A stretch of 46,484 nt of DNA from Deltaproteobacteria bacterium (GCA_021413675.1 JAIOQA010000098.1:1-46484); one strand, 5' to 3'. Counted from the first letter of the stretch, positions 33,038 to 42,850 are shown. Translations and numbers: made by a program. The notes: generated from the sequence alone by a model not told the origin.

Positions 33038-35155
33038 ATGCACATCGGGTCTCGTCTGGTCATCAGCCTCTCCGCTCTCGGGCTCGCCGCCGCGTGCGGG
33101 TCGAAGAACCACCCCGCGCCCACGCCGGTCGCGACCGAGCCAGGCACCGGCAGCGGCAGCGCGGCGCCAACCGAGCCGCCGCCGTCGACGGTGCCCGCGG
33201 TCAAGAAGCAGCTCGCCGAGGTCGGCCTCGACGGCGGCCTGATCGACCGCAGCGTCGACCCGTGCGACGACTTCTACCAGTTCGCCTGCGGCAACTGGAT
33301 CAAGCAGACCGAGATCGCCGCGGACAAGCCGATGGCGATGCGCAGCTTCGTCGACATCGACGATCGCAACCAGGAGTACCTGCACGACGTCCTCGAGCAG
33401 GCCCGCACCGCGCCCAAGGGCGCCGACGCCGCGACCACCGCGCTCGGCGCGTTCTACGGCGCGTGCATGGACGAGCCCGCGATCGCCAAGGCCGGCATCA
33501 AGCCGATCGCGCCGCTGATCGCGGCGATCGCGAAGGTCAAGGACGGGGCCAGCCTGGCGGCGGCGACCACCGCGCTGCACAACGCCAGCGTCGAGGCGCT
33601 GTTCACGTTCGGCCCGGTCCAGGACGCGCGGAACGCGACCCAGGTCATCGGCAACATCGATCAGGGCGGCCTCGGCGTGCCCGATCGCGACTACTACTGA
33701 ACGACGACGCGCAGTCAGTCGGGCTGCGCGGGATGTACCAGGGCTTCGTCGGGACGACGCTCGGGCTGTCGGGGATGTCGCCGGCGGCGGCCAAGGCCGG
33801 CGCCGCCGACGTGATGGCGGTCGAGACCGCGATCGCGAAGATCTCGAAGGACAAGGTCGCGCGCCGCGATCCGGTCGGGACCTACAACCGCCTCGATCGC
33901 CAGGGCGTCATCGCCGCCACCAAGCACTTCGACTGGGCCGGCTACTGGAAGGGCCAGGGCGTGCCGGCGATCGACGCGATCACCGTGACCTCGCCGGAGT
34001 TCCTCGCCGGGCTCGACGGCCTCATCACGACGATCAAGCCGGCGCAGTGGCGCGCGTACCTGACCTTCCACCTCTACGTCGGCGCGGCGCCGCTGCTCGA
34101 CAAGAAGTTCGACGACGCGGCGTTCGCGTTCACCTCCGTGCTCACCGGCCAGCCGGCGCAGCCCCCGCGCTGGAAGCGGTGGGTCCGCGCCACCGACGGC
34201 GCGCTCGGCGATCTGCTCGGCGCGCAGTTCGTGAAGGCGCGCTTCGCGGGCAGCGCCAAGGACGGCGCGCTCGGCCCAGGCGATCTCGGCGGCGATGAAG
34301 GCCAACCTCGCCGCGCTGCCGTGGATGGACGCGAAGACCAAGGACGGCGCGTTCGCGAAGCTCGCGAAGATGACCTACCAGATCGGCTATCCGAACGCGT
34401 GGAAGACCTACGCGTTCGCGATCGACGCCCACGCCTACGCGAAGAACGCGCTGGCCGCGGTCGCGACCGAGCACGCGCGCCAGCTCGGCAAGATCGGCAA
34501 GCCCGTCGACAAGGACGACTGGCAGATGACCGCGTCGACGGTCAACGCCTACTACGATCCGAGCCTGAACGGCATGGTGTTCCCGGCCGGCATCCTGCAG
34601 CCGCCGTTCTTCAACCCGGACGCGTCGGTGGCCGTGAACCTCGGCGGCATGGGCATGGTCGTCGGCCACGAGCTGACCCACGGCTTCGACGATCAGGGCG
34701 CGCAGTACGACGGCGACGGCAATCTCAAGACCTGGTGGGCGAGCGAGACCGCGGCCAAGTTCAAGGCCAAGACCCAGTGCGTCGTCGACCAGTACAACGC
34801 CTACGAGGCGGTGCCCGGCGTGAAGCTCAACGGCGCCAACACCCAGGGCGAGAACATCGCCGACATCGGTGGCGTCAAGCTGGCGTACCGCGCGTACCAC
34901 GCGCTGCGCGCCGGCCAGGCGCCGATCGAGGCCGAGGGCTTCACCGAGGACCAGACGTTCTTCCTCGGCTTCGGCCAGGCGTGGTGCGCCAAGGTCCGCC
35001 CCGATCTCGCCAAGCTGCTCGCGACCGTCGACGTGCACTCGCCGCCGGAGTGGCGCGTCAACGGCGCGCTCTCCGCGACCCCGGAGTTCGCGGAGGCGTT
35101 CCACTGCAAGGCGGGCGCGAAGCTGCGGCCCGCGACGACCTGCCAGGTCTGGTGA
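33038..35155 (+). pseudogene. M13 (neprilysin-like) metallopeptidase with two frameshifts
   Basis: A secreted zinc endopeptidase split into three frames. It begins at ATG 33038 (GGAGGT upstream) with lipobox AAAC. Frame one runs to TGA 33698-33700, where TACTACTGAAC should read TACTACCTGAAC: one C is missing. Frame two continues LNDDAQSVGLRGMYQGF to about 34273, where CTCGGCCCAG carries an extra G relative to CTCGCCCAG. Frame three (visible from 34295) holds the zinc site HELTH at 34667-34681, ENIAD near 34850 with the third ligand, and the normal end CQVW. Correcting both gives about 705 residues, the usual M13 length. Catalytic residues remain intact, so the breaks are recent or are sequence errors. 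As written, only the first 220 residues would be made. Confidence 0.85.
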
Positions 35156-35309
35156 CCGCAACGGTCTGGTAGCCATCGCGGCGCGGGCGAGCGTTCTCAC
35201 GCCCTGCGAGGAATTCGCACCTGGCCTGCTTCAATGCGCCGCTTGCGCCCGTGTCGAGGGCGCGAGATCCTCACGACGATGAGCGTGACGATGCGCGCGC
35301 GAGCTGCCG

Positions 35310-37613
35310 ATGGCGTACGCGTCGGCGCGCGCGCTGCAGGTCGCTGACGCGATGTGGAGTTCGCTCGAGCTGCGGCCGGAGCAGGTCCCGCTCATCGCGA
35401 TCCTCGGCGGCGTGCTGTTCCAGCTCGCCCAGGCGCTGATCGTCAATCGCGGCCTGCGCGTCCGCGCGAGCCAGTGGTGGGTCGGGATCGTCGCGGTGTC
35501 GGCGGTGTTCCTCGCGGCGCGCCTGGTCCACCGCGCGACCACCGATCCGGCGGTGGCGGTCGTCGCGATCCGCGTGCAGTTCGTCGTCGGGGTCAGCATC
35601 GCGGTGCTGGCCACGGGCGCGCTCGAAGGCCTGCTCGGCTACGCGCGCACCAGTCGCGCGCTGCGGGTGCTGGCGGCGGTCGCGTTGCCGCTCGCGCTGA
35701 TCACGCTCGCCACGCCGTGGATCGTCGGCGCCGACCTGGTCGTGCGGCGCGACGTGCTCGGCGGCGAGTTCTTCGCCGCCGGCCGGCCCAACGTGCTCGT
35801 GCTCGGCGCGTTCTACGTCGCCGCGTCGGCGCCGCTCATCCGCCGGATGCGCGCGCTGCCGACCGAGGCGCGCTCGGCGCGGCGCAACGTGCGGATCGGC
35901 GCGGTGCTGCTCCTCGGCACCGGCCTCAACGACACGCTGATGAGCGCGGGCGTCGTGACGAGCATCCACCTGTTCGAGTACGCGTTCGTGTTCATCTCGG
36001 TGGCCTCGACCACGTTCCTGCAGCGGCGCATCGACGAGCAGCAGCGCGATCTCGAGCGCGCGGTCGGCGAGCGCACCGCGGAGCTCGAGACCCACCGCCG
36101 CTCGCTCGAGATCGCGCTCGACGAGGTCCAGCGCGGCGAGGCGCGCTACCGCACGCTGGCGGGCTCGACGTCCGAGGCGGTCGTGGTGCTCGACGGGCCG
36201 ATCATCGTGGACGTCAACCGCGCGTTCACGGAGGTGTGCCGGCCCACGGGCGAGGCGACCGGGCGCGCGCTCGACGAGGTGCTCGGCGCCGCGCTCGGCG
36301 ACGACGATCGCGCCGCGCTGGCCGGGCTGGTGCGGGGCGACGCCGCGGGGCCGATCGAGATCCAGGTGGCGCGCGCGGACGGCGCGCCGGTCTCGATCGA
36401 GGTGCGCGCGCCCGCGGTCGACGGCGCGCGGCGGGTGCTGCTGATGCGCGATCTGTCGGGGCAGAAGGAGCTGCAGCGCCAGCTCCTGCGCGCCGATCGG
36501 CTGGCGGCGATGGGCACGCTCGCCGCCGGCACCGCGCACGAGATCAACAACCCGCTGAGCTACGTGCTGACCAACGCCCACCTCCTGATCGAGCAGCTCA
36601 CGCCCGGGGCGGCGGTCATCGATCTCGAGGGCGCGCGCGAGCTGGTCACCGACATCGTCGGCGGCGCCGAGCGGATCCAGACGATCGTGCGCGATCTGAT
36701 GGCGCTGGCCCGCGATCGCGCCGACCACCTCGCCGCGGTCGACGTCCGCAAGATCCTCGACGGCAGCCTCGCGATCGTCGGCAACCAGCTGCGCTACCGG
36801 GCGACGATCGTGCGGCGCTACGCCGACGACGTGCCGCCGGTGGTCGGCAACGAGGTCCGGCTCGGCCAGGTGTTCCTGAACCTGCTGGTCAACGCCGCGG
36901 ACGCGCTGCCCGAGGGCCACGCCGCGGCGCACGAGGTCGGGATCGAGGTCGCGCGCGGCGCCGAGGACATGGTCGTCGTGCGCGTGCGCGACACCGGCTC
37001 GGGCATGACGCCGGCGGTCCGCGATCGCATCTTCGATCCGTTCTACACGACCAAGGACGTCGGCCGCGGCACCGGCCTCGGCCTGTCGGTCAGCCTCGGC
37101 ATCGTGACCGCGCTCGGCGGGCGCATCGAGGTCCAGAGCGCGCCCGGCCGCGGCTCGACGTTCGCGGTGTTCCTGAAGGCCGCGCCGGTCGCGTCCGCGA
37201 CGCCGCTGGCCGCGCCGGAGGGCGGCGCGGCGCCGCGCGCGGGCCGGGTGCTGCTGGTCGACGACGAACCGCTGATCGCGCGGACGCTGGCCCGGCTGCT
37301 GGCGCCGATGGAGACCGAGCTCGCGCACAGCGGCCGGGCGGCGCTCGACGCGTGCGCGCGGACCGCGTTCGACGCGATCGTCTGCGATCTGATGATGCCG
37401 GACCTGACCGGCATGGACGTGCACGAGCACCTCGTCGCGCGCGCCCCGGATCAGGCGCGGCGGATGGTCTTCGTCACCGGCGGCGTGTTCACCGCGCGCG
37501 CCGAGGAGTTCCTCCGGCGCGTGCCCAACACGGTGCTCGACAAGCCGGTGACCGCGCGGGCGCTGCGGGCGGCGATCGAGGCCGTGCGCAGCGCGCCGAT
37601 CGACGCGGACTGA
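35310..37613 (+). CDS. Membrane hybrid histidine kinase with receiver domain
   Basis: A 767-residue protein (ATG 35352, MWSSLEL, is an alternative start). The first ~250 residues hold about seven membrane helices, a 7TM-type sensor. A coiled coil follows (about 236-285), then a PAS domain (to about 390). The kinase core has H410 in AAGTAHEINNPLSYVL, an N-box VFLNLLVNAADALPEG, a G1 box DTGSGMTP and a G2 box GTGLGLSVSLGIV. The C-terminal receiver has VDDEP, phospho-acceptor D693 in VCDLMMPD, Thr in FVTGG and Lys in LDKPV. All catalytic residues are present. The core and receiver share wording with the kinase at 25545 (VTGGVFTARAEEFLR against TTGGAFTPTTEEFVR), so the two are paralogues with different sensors. 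No partner regulator gene is adjacent. Confidence 0.92.
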   Translation: MAYASARALQVADAMWSSLELRPEQVPLIAILGGVLFQLAQALIVNRGLRVRASQWWVGIVAVSAVFLAARLVHRATTDPAVAVVAIRVQFVVGVSIAVLATGALEGLLGYARTSRALRVLAAVALPLALITLATPWIVGADLVVRRDVLGGEFFAAGRPNVLVLGAFYVAASAPLIRRMRALPTEARSARRNVRIGAVLLLGTGLNDTLMSAGVVTSIHLFEYAFVFISVASTTFLQRRIDEQQRDLERAVGERTAELETHRRSLEIALDEVQRGEARYRTLAGSTSEAVVVLDGPIIVDVNRAFTEVCRPTGEATGRALDEVLGAALGDDDRAALAGLVRGDAAGPIEIQVARADGAPVSIEVRAPAVDGARRVLLMRDLSGQKELQRQLLRADRLAAMGTLAAGTAHEINNPLSYVLTNAHLLIEQLTPGAAVIDLEGARELVTDIVGGAERIQTIVRDLMALARDRADHLAAVDVRKILDGSLAIVGNQLRYRATIVRRYADDVPPVVGNEVRLGQVFLNLLVNAADALPEGHAAAHEVGIEVARGAEDMVVVRVRDTGSGMTPAVRDRIFDPFYTTKDVGRGTGLGLSVSLGIVTALGGRIEVQSAPGRGSTFAVFLKAAPVASATPLAAPEGGAAPRAGRVLLVDDEPLIARTLARLLAPMETELAHSGRAALDACARTAFDAIVCDLMMPDLTGMDVHEHLVARAPDQARRMVFVTGGVFTARAEEFLRRVPNTVLDKPVTARALRAAIEAVRSAPIDAD

Positions 37614-37672
37614 CGCGGACTGACGCCACCGGCTCGCCGCGCGCGAGCGTGAGATCGCTGGAATCTGCTTGC

Positions 37673-37688
37673 GAGTGAGCGCTCACTC
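37673..37688. promoter_or_regulatory. Perfect 16-bp palindrome, TetR operator
   Basis: GAGTGAGCGCTCACTC is its own reverse complement. It lies nine bases before the TetR start. TetR-family proteins bind such sites as dimers and usually repress their own gene, so this is the likely autoregulatory operator, also controlling the ABC genes downstream. TTGCGA (37669-37674) overlapping it could be a -35. Confidence 0.8.
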
Positions 37689-37697
37689 AGCTAAGCA

Positions 37698-38450
37698 GTG
37701 CACGTGGCCCGCGCAGCTCCCCTCTCACCCGACGCGCGGCGCGCCAGCATCATCGCGGCGACCGTGCCGCTGCTCCGCATCCACGGCGCGGCGGTGACGA
37801 CCGCGCAGATCGCGCTCGCCGCCGGCATCGCCGAGGGCACGCTGTTCCGGGTCTTCCCCGACAAGGACTCGCTGGTCCAGGCGGCGATCGCCAGCGCGTT
37901 CGATACCGCGCCGCTGCAGCGGGACCTGGCGCAGATCGATCGCGCGCAGCCGCTGCGCGCGATCCTCATCGCGGTGGTCGAGGCGATCCAGCGCCGGATC
38001 GAGGGCGTCTGGCAGCTGATGGCCATGCTCGGCTTGCAGCCGCCGCCGATGCGCGCCGGCGGGAAGGGCGGCCCGCCCGGCGACGTCGAGCTCGGCAACG
38101 CCATCGCCGGGCTGATCGCGCCGCACAAGGCGGCGCTGCGCTGCGAGCCGGCTCACGCCGCGCGCCTGCTGCGCATGATGACGTTCGCGGGCTCGCACCC
38201 GCGGATCGCCGATGGCCCCACGCTCACCGCGGCCGAGATCGTCGCCGTCGTGCTCGACGGCATCCGGACCCGCAGCGACATCGATCTCGAAGGGACACTC
38301 CATGCTGATCCGGCTCCTGCGGACCTACCTGCGGCCCTACCGGCGCGAGCTCGCGCTGGTGGTCGCGCTGCAGCTCGTCGCGACGATCGCGACCCTGTAC
38401 CTGCCCAACCTCAACGCGCGCATCATCGATCACGGCGTCGCGACCGGTGA
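37698..38450 (+). CDS. TetR-family regulator of the ABC exporter genes
   Basis: Read from GTG 37698 (GTG 37704 is possible). The N-terminal helix-turn-helix is typical: RRASIIAATVPLLRIHG, then TTAQIALAAGIAEGTLFRVFPDKDSLVQAAI (about residues 34-64). The ligand domain follows to about 195. As read, the frame continues 149 bases into the ABC gene as an Arg/Ala-rich tail, which looks like readthrough of the other gene and not protein. In a third frame a TGA (38306-38308) falls exactly at the ABC start, so a single-base error upstream could hide the real end. The operator palindrome lies just upstream. Its likely job is substrate-induced control of the exporter. Confidence 0.8.
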   Translation: MHVARAAPLSPDARRASIIAATVPLLRIHGAAVTTAQIALAAGIAEGTLFRVFPDKDSLVQAAIASAFDTAPLQRDLAQIDRAQPLRAILIAVVEAIQRRIEGVWQLMAMLGLQPPPMRAGGKGGPPGDVELGNAIAGLIAPHKAALRCEPAHAARLLRMMTFAGSHPRIADGPTLTAAEIVAVVLDGIRTRSDIDLEGTLHADPAPADLPAALPARARAGGRAAARRDDRDPVPAQPQRAHHRSRRRDR

Positions 38451-40035
38451 CACCGGCGCGATCCTGTCGAACGGCGCGCTGATGCTCGCGATCACCGGCC
38501 TGCAGATCGTCTGCACGCTGGCCGCGGTCTACGTCGGCGCGCGGGTGGCGATGCGCTACGGCCTCGATCTGCGCGCGGCGGTGTTCCACCAGGTCAGCGG
38601 GTTCTCGGCGCGCGAGGTCGCGCGGTTCGGCGCGCCCTCGCTGATCACCCGCAACACCAACGACGTCCAGCAGCTCCAGATGCTGGTGCTGGTCGGCTTC
38701 ACGATGCTGCTGGCCGCGCCGATCATGAGCGTCGGCGGCATCGTCATGGCGCTGCGCGATGATCTCTCGCTGTCGCGCCTCTTGCTAGTGAGCGTGCCGG
38801 TGCTGGCCGGCAGCATCGGATTCCTGATCTCGCGCATGGTCCCGCAGTTCCGCGCGATGCAGCCGCTGATCGACACGCTCAACCGGGTGGTGCGCGAGCA
38901 GATCGCCGGCATCCGGGTGGTGCGCGCGTTCGTGCGCGAGCCCGCCGAGGCCGAGCGCTTCGCCGCGGCCAACCAGGACCTCACCCGGACCGCGCTGCGG
39001 GTCGGGCGGCTGCAGGCGCTGATGTTCCCGACGGTGATGCTGGTGTTCAACGCGTCCTCCGTCGCGGTGCTGTGGTTCGGCGCGCACCGCGCCGCCGACG
39101 GCGCCATCGAGATCGGCGCGCTGACCGCGTTCCTCGCCTACCTGATGCAGATCCTGGTGTCGGTCATGATGGTGACGTTCCTCGCGGTGATGATCCCGCG
39201 CGCCGCGGTCTGCGCCGAGCGCATCACCGAGGTGCTCGCGACCTCGTCGTCGGTGGTGCCGCCGGCCGCGCCGGTCGCGCCCGCGGGCCCGGCCGGCCTC
39301 GTCGAGGTCGTCGGCGCCGAGTTCCGCTACCCGGGCGCGCGCGCCGCGATCCTCTCCGACATCACGTTCACCGCGAAGCCCGGTGAGGTCACCGCGATCG
39401 TCGGCAGCACCGGCGCCGGCAAGTCCACGCTGGTGAGCCTGCTCGCGCGGCTCATCGACACGACCGCGGGATCGATCCGGATCGCGGGCGCGGACGTCCG
39501 CGCGCTCGACCCCGAGGTGCTGTGGGCGCGGATCGGCCTGGTCCCGCAGCAGCCCTATCTCTTCACCGGCACGGTCGCGTCGAACCTGCGCTTCGGCAAG
39601 CCCGACGCCACCGACGCCGAGTTGTGGGCCGCGCTGGCGATCGCCCAGGCCCAGGACTTCGTGGAGGCCATGCCGCAGAAGCTCGAGGCGCCGATCGCGC
39701 AGGGCGGCACCAACGTGTCCGGCGGCCAGCGCCAGCGACTCGCGATCGCGCGCGCGATCGTCCGCGACCCCGACATCTATCTGTTCGACGACTCGTTCTC
39801 GGCGCTCGATCTCGCGACCGACGCGCGGCTGCGCGCCGCGCTCAAGCCCCGGACCGCGCGCGCGACCGTGATCGTCGTGGCCCAGCGGGTCTCGTCGATC
39901 CGCGACGCCGATCAGATCATCGTGCTCGACGGCGGCGCGATCGTCGGGCGCGGCACGCACGCCGAGCTGCTGGCGTCGTGCCCGACCTACGGCGAGATCG
40001 TCACCTCGCAGATGACCGCCGCGGAGGCCGCATGA
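38302..40035 (+). CDS. ABC exporter half-transporter, degenerate-site subunit
   Basis: A 577-residue membrane-ATPase half transporter: six helices (1-310) then the nucleotide-binding domain. AAGGGA precedes ATG 38302. Walker A is GSTGAGKST (368-376), the signature SGGQ (473-476) is canonical. Walker B is LFDDSFSALD, where the catalytic Glu is replaced by D497. This is the mark of the degenerate subunit in heterodimeric exporters such as TM287/288 and BmrCD. The next gene starts within its stop codon (ATGA), so the two subunits are coupled. They probably export drugs or lipids; substrate cannot be read. Confidence 0.93.
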   Translation: MLIRLLRTYLRPYRRELALVVALQLVATIATLYLPNLNARIIDHGVATGDTGAILSNGALMLAITGLQIVCTLAAVYVGARVAMRYGLDLRAAVFHQVSGFSAREVARFGAPSLITRNTNDVQQLQMLVLVGFTMLLAAPIMSVGGIVMALRDDLSLSRLLLVSVPVLAGSIGFLISRMVPQFRAMQPLIDTLNRVVREQIAGIRVVRAFVREPAEAERFAAANQDLTRTALRVGRLQALMFPTVMLVFNASSVAVLWFGAHRAADGAIEIGALTAFLAYLMQILVSVMMVTFLAVMIPRAAVCAERITEVLATSSSVVPPAAPVAPAGPAGLVEVVGAEFRYPGARAAILSDITFTAKPGEVTAIVGSTGAGKSTLVSLLARLIDTTAGSIRIAGADVRALDPEVLWARIGLVPQQPYLFTGTVASNLRFGKPDATDAELWAALAIAQAQDFVEAMPQKLEAPIAQGGTNVSGGQRQRLAIARAIVRDPDIYLFDDSFSALDLATDARLRAALKPRTARATVIVVAQRVSSIRDADQIIVLDGGAIVGRGTHAELLASCPTYGEIVTSQMTAAEAA

Positions 40036-41990
40036 GCTCGCCTGCATCGCCCGCGCCGTCGCGCCCCGCGCCGGCCTCGCCGCCGCCCCGCGGTCCGTTC
40101 GGCGCGGGCTTCGGCGCCGCCCCGCCGCAGAAGGCCAAGGCCTTCAAGTCGTCGTCGCGCCGGCTCATCGCCCGGCTCGCGCCCGAGCGCGCCGGCGTCA
40201 TGACGGTGATCGGCCTCGCGATCACCAGCGTGATCCTGACCCTGTCCGGGCCGACCCTGCTGGGTCGCGCCACCGACCTGATCTTCGGCGGCCTCGCCGG
40301 CCAGCGGCTGCCGGCGAACCTGACCAAGGAGCAGGCGCTCGCCGGGATGCGCGCCGCCGGCGAGACCCGCGCCGCCGACATGCTCGCGGCGATGGATGTC
40401 GTGCCGGGTCACGGCATCGACTTCGCCGCGCTCGCGCACGTGCTCACGCTCGTGATGATCCTGTACGTCGGCGCGTCGCTGTTCGCGTGGCTGCAGGGCT
40501 TCCTGCTCAACACGATCGTGCAGCGCACCGTCATGCGGCTGCGCACCGAGGTCCAGGCCAAGCTCAACCGCCTGCCGCTGGCGTACTTCGACGGCCAGTC
40601 GCGCGGCGAGCTCCTGAGCCGCGTCACCAACGATATCGACAACGTCGCCCAGAGCCTGCAGCAGACGCTGTCGCAGATCCTGACCGGCCTGCTCACGGTC
40701 GTCGGCGTGCTCGTGATGCTGTTCTGGCTGTCGCCGCTGCTCGCGCTGATCTCGCTGGTGACCGTGCCGCTGTCGGTGTTCCTGACCGCCACGATCGCGC
40801 GCCGCGCCCAGGGCCGGTTCGTGGCGCAGTGGAAGCACGTCGGCGCGCTCAACGGCCAGATCGAGGAGGCGTTCACCGGCCACGCGCTGGTCAAGGTGTT
40901 CGGCCAGCAGCGCGCGAGCGAGCGCCGGTTCGCCGCCACCAACGGCGCGCTGTACGAGGCCAGCTTCCGCGCGCAGTTCATGTCGAGCACGATCATGCCG
41001 GCGATCACGTTCGTCTCGAACCTGACCTACGTCGCGATCGCGGTGGTCGGCGGCCTGCGGGTCGCGGCCGGCGCGATGCTGCTCGGCAGCGTCCAGGCGT
41101 TCATCCAGTACTCGCGGCAGTTCAGCCAGCAGCTCGGCCAGCTCGCGTCGATGGCCAACGTGCTGCAGTCGGGCGTCGCCTCGGGCGAGCGGGTCTTCGA
41201 GCTGCTCGACACGCCGGATCAGCCGGCCGAGGTCGCCGAGCTGGCGCTGCCGCCGCCGGTGCGCGGCGACGTGGTGTTCGAGCACGTGCGGTTCCGCTAC
41301 AAGCCCGATCAACCGCTGATCGAGGATCTGTCGCTGCGCGCCGCACCCGGCCAGACCATCGCGATCGTCGGGCCCACCGGCGCGGGCAAGACCACGCTCG
41401 TGAACCTGCTGATGCGCTTCTACGAGCTCGACGGCGGGCGCATCACGATCGATGGCCAGGACATCGCGCGGCTGCCGCGCGCGATGGTCCGCGGCCAGAT
41501 CGGCATGGTGCTGCAGGACACCTGGCTGTTCGGCGGGACGATCCGCGCGAACATCGCCTACGGCAACCTCGCGGCCTCGCCCGAGGAGGTCGTGGCCGCG
41601 GCGACCGCGACCTACGTCGATCGCTTCGTGCAGCACCTGCCCGACGGCTACGATACGGTGATCGACGCCGACGGCACCAACGTGAGCGCCGGCGAGAAGC
41701 AGCTCATCACGATCGCGCGGGCGTTCCTGATGGATCCGGCGATCCTGATCCTCGACGAGGCGACCTCGTCCGTCGACACTCGCACCGAGGTCCTGGTCCA
41801 GCACGCGATGGCGGCCCTGCGCGCCGGGCGCACGAGCTTCGTGATCGCGCACCGGCTGTCGACGATCCGCGACGCCGATCTGATCCTGGTCATGGATGGC
41901 GGCGCGATCGTGGAGCAGGGCAGCCACGACGAGCTGCTGGCCAGGGGCGGCGCGTACCACGCGCTGTACAACGCGCAGTTCGCGAGCTGA
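40032..41990 (+). CDS. ABC exporter half-transporter, catalytic subunit
   Basis: A 652-residue partner of the preceding protein; its ATG overlaps the previous TGA by four bases. A Pro/Ala-rich cytoplasmic head (1-45) precedes six helices; the first external loop is long (about 85-135), a known trait of TM288-type subunits. Walker A is GPTGAGKTT (447-455) and Walker B ILDEATSSVD keeps catalytic E576. The signature is unusual, NVSAGEKQL with SAGE in place of SGGQ (552-555). Together the pair has one full ATP site: the canonical SGGQ of the other subunit completes the site formed here. Member of the BmrCD/TM287-288 class. Confidence 0.93.
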   Translation: MSSPASPAPSRPAPASPPPRGPFGAGFGAAPPQKAKAFKSSSRRLIARLAPERAGVMTVIGLAITSVILTLSGPTLLGRATDLIFGGLAGQRLPANLTKEQALAGMRAAGETRAADMLAAMDVVPGHGIDFAALAHVLTLVMILYVGASLFAWLQGFLLNTIVQRTVMRLRTEVQAKLNRLPLAYFDGQSRGELLSRVTNDIDNVAQSLQQTLSQILTGLLTVVGVLVMLFWLSPLLALISLVTVPLSVFLTATIARRAQGRFVAQWKHVGALNGQIEEAFTGHALVKVFGQQRASERRFAATNGALYEASFRAQFMSSTIMPAITFVSNLTYVAIAVVGGLRVAAGAMLLGSVQAFIQYSRQFSQQLGQLASMANVLQSGVASGERVFELLDTPDQPAEVAELALPPPVRGDVVFEHVRFRYKPDQPLIEDLSLRAAPGQTIAIVGPTGAGKTTLVNLLMRFYELDGGRITIDGQDIARLPRAMVRGQIGMVLQDTWLFGGTIRANIAYGNLAASPEEVVAAATATYVDRFVQHLPDGYDTVIDADGTNVSAGEKQLITIARAFLMDPAILILDEATSSVDTRTEVLVQHAMAALRAGRTSFVIAHRLSTIRDADLILVMDGGAIVEQGSHDELLARGGAYHALYNAQFAS

Positions 41991-42006
41991 CGCGCCGCTT
42001 GCGCGG

Positions 42007-42666
42007 CTACGCGACGAACCACTCCGGCCGGTGCTCGAACGCCGGCACGTCGACGGTGAAGTCGCGCGCGATGATCGCGAGGCGATCGACGGCGAACAGC
42101 ACGAGCGGCGCGCGCGGCTCCGGCTCGCGCGGGCAGAAGAGCGCGACGCCCGCGCGCTCCAACTCGGTCCGCACCACCTCGAACACCGTCGTCGGCAGCG
42201 GGCCGAGGGCGCCGGGGGCGCGGGGCGTCGGCGTGTCGGCCAGGTAGCCCGCCAGCGCGCGGCTCAGGCCGGGCCGGCCGGTCGCGCGCAACCGCGCGTG
42301 CAGGTCGCCGGGCACGAACGCGGCGTTGACGAACAGGCTCGCCTGGTCCTCGTAGGCCCACAGCCGCGGGTCGTCGGTGCTGAACGTCAGGTCGATCGCC
42401 GAGGCCTCGGTGCTGGCCTCGCACCAGCGCGGCTCGATCGCCTCGACCACGACCTCGCGATCGGCGTCGTCGCCGTGCTCGAACTTCCACTGCGCGCCGG
42501 TCGCCAGCGCGGCGACGTACGCCGGGTGCTCCCACCACGGGTAGAACGCCAGCGTCACCCGCGCCCGCGGCGGGCCCTCGCGCGGCACGAGGTCGAGCTC
42601 GGCGGCGACGATCCGCCCGTCGATGTGGCCGAAGCGGGCGGCGGCGTCGCGATAGGGCATGCGCAT
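42007..42666 (-). CDS. Hypothetical protein, possibly leaderless
   Basis: A 219-residue soluble protein with no signal peptide or recognised family. It begins MRMPYRDAAARFGHIDG and contains many Trp/Tyr/Phe residues (FYPWWEHPAY, WKFEHGDD, FEHRPEWFVA at the end), suggesting a compact beta-rich fold. ATG 42666 is supported by a -10-like TATGCT eight bases upstream; ATG 42660 is possible. It is convergent with the ABC exporter genes, 16 bases apart, and divergent from the desaturase. Confidence 0.75.
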   Translation of the reverse strand: MRMPYRDAAARFGHIDGRIVAAELDLVPREGPPRARVTLAFYPWWEHPAYVAALATGAQWKFEHGDDADREVVVEAIEPRWCEASTEASAIDLTFSTDDPRLWAYEDQASLFVNAAFVPGDLHARLRATGRPGLSRALAGYLADTPTPRAPGALGPLPTTVFEVVRTELERAGVALFCPREPEPRAPLVLFAVDRLAIIARDFTVDVPAFEHRPEWFVA

Positions 42667-42674
42667 CGGCGAAC

Positions 42675-42680
42675 AGCATA
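42675..42680 (-). promoter_or_regulatory. -10-like TATGCT, eight bases before a start codon
   Basis: On the minus strand TATGCT lies eight bases before ATG 42666, with no ribosome binding site. This is the third instance of the same spacing in the window. Confidence 0.45.
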
Positions 42681-42779
42681 GGCCCGACCACCCGCGCGCG
42701 GCGCAAGACCTTCGCCGCGGGCGCGCGAAACGAACGTCGTGCGCGGTCGCGCGCGCGCGCTGCGACCGCCTGCCGCAGC

Positions 42780-42800
42780 GTCGGTCACGGGTCGGTCACG
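42780..42800. promoter_or_regulatory. Ten-base direct repeat, one helical turn apart
   Basis: GTCGGTCACG occurs at 42780-42789 and again at 42791-42800, so the copies are 11 bases apart and face the same side of the helix. It lies in the divergent region 86 bases before the desaturase gene and could be a site for a regulator of membrane-lipid genes. Confidence 0.45.
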
Positions 42801-42833
42801 AGGCCGCGATCACCCGCGTGTTCCTGATCGAAC

Positions 42834-42850
42834 CCTGGCCGAAAGCCAGG
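42834..42850 (+). promoter_or_regulatory. Hairpin upstream of the desaturase gene
   Basis: CCTGGC and GCCAGG form a perfect six-bp stem with loop CGAAA, 35 bases before the ATG. There is no T-run. It may be a leader structure affecting translation or RNA stability. Confidence 0.35.

Noticed and set aside
33698..34273. Programmed frameshifting in the M13 gene
   Set aside because: No slippery heptamer or downstream stem-loop was seen, and two opposite shifts 575 bases apart are better explained by indels or errors.
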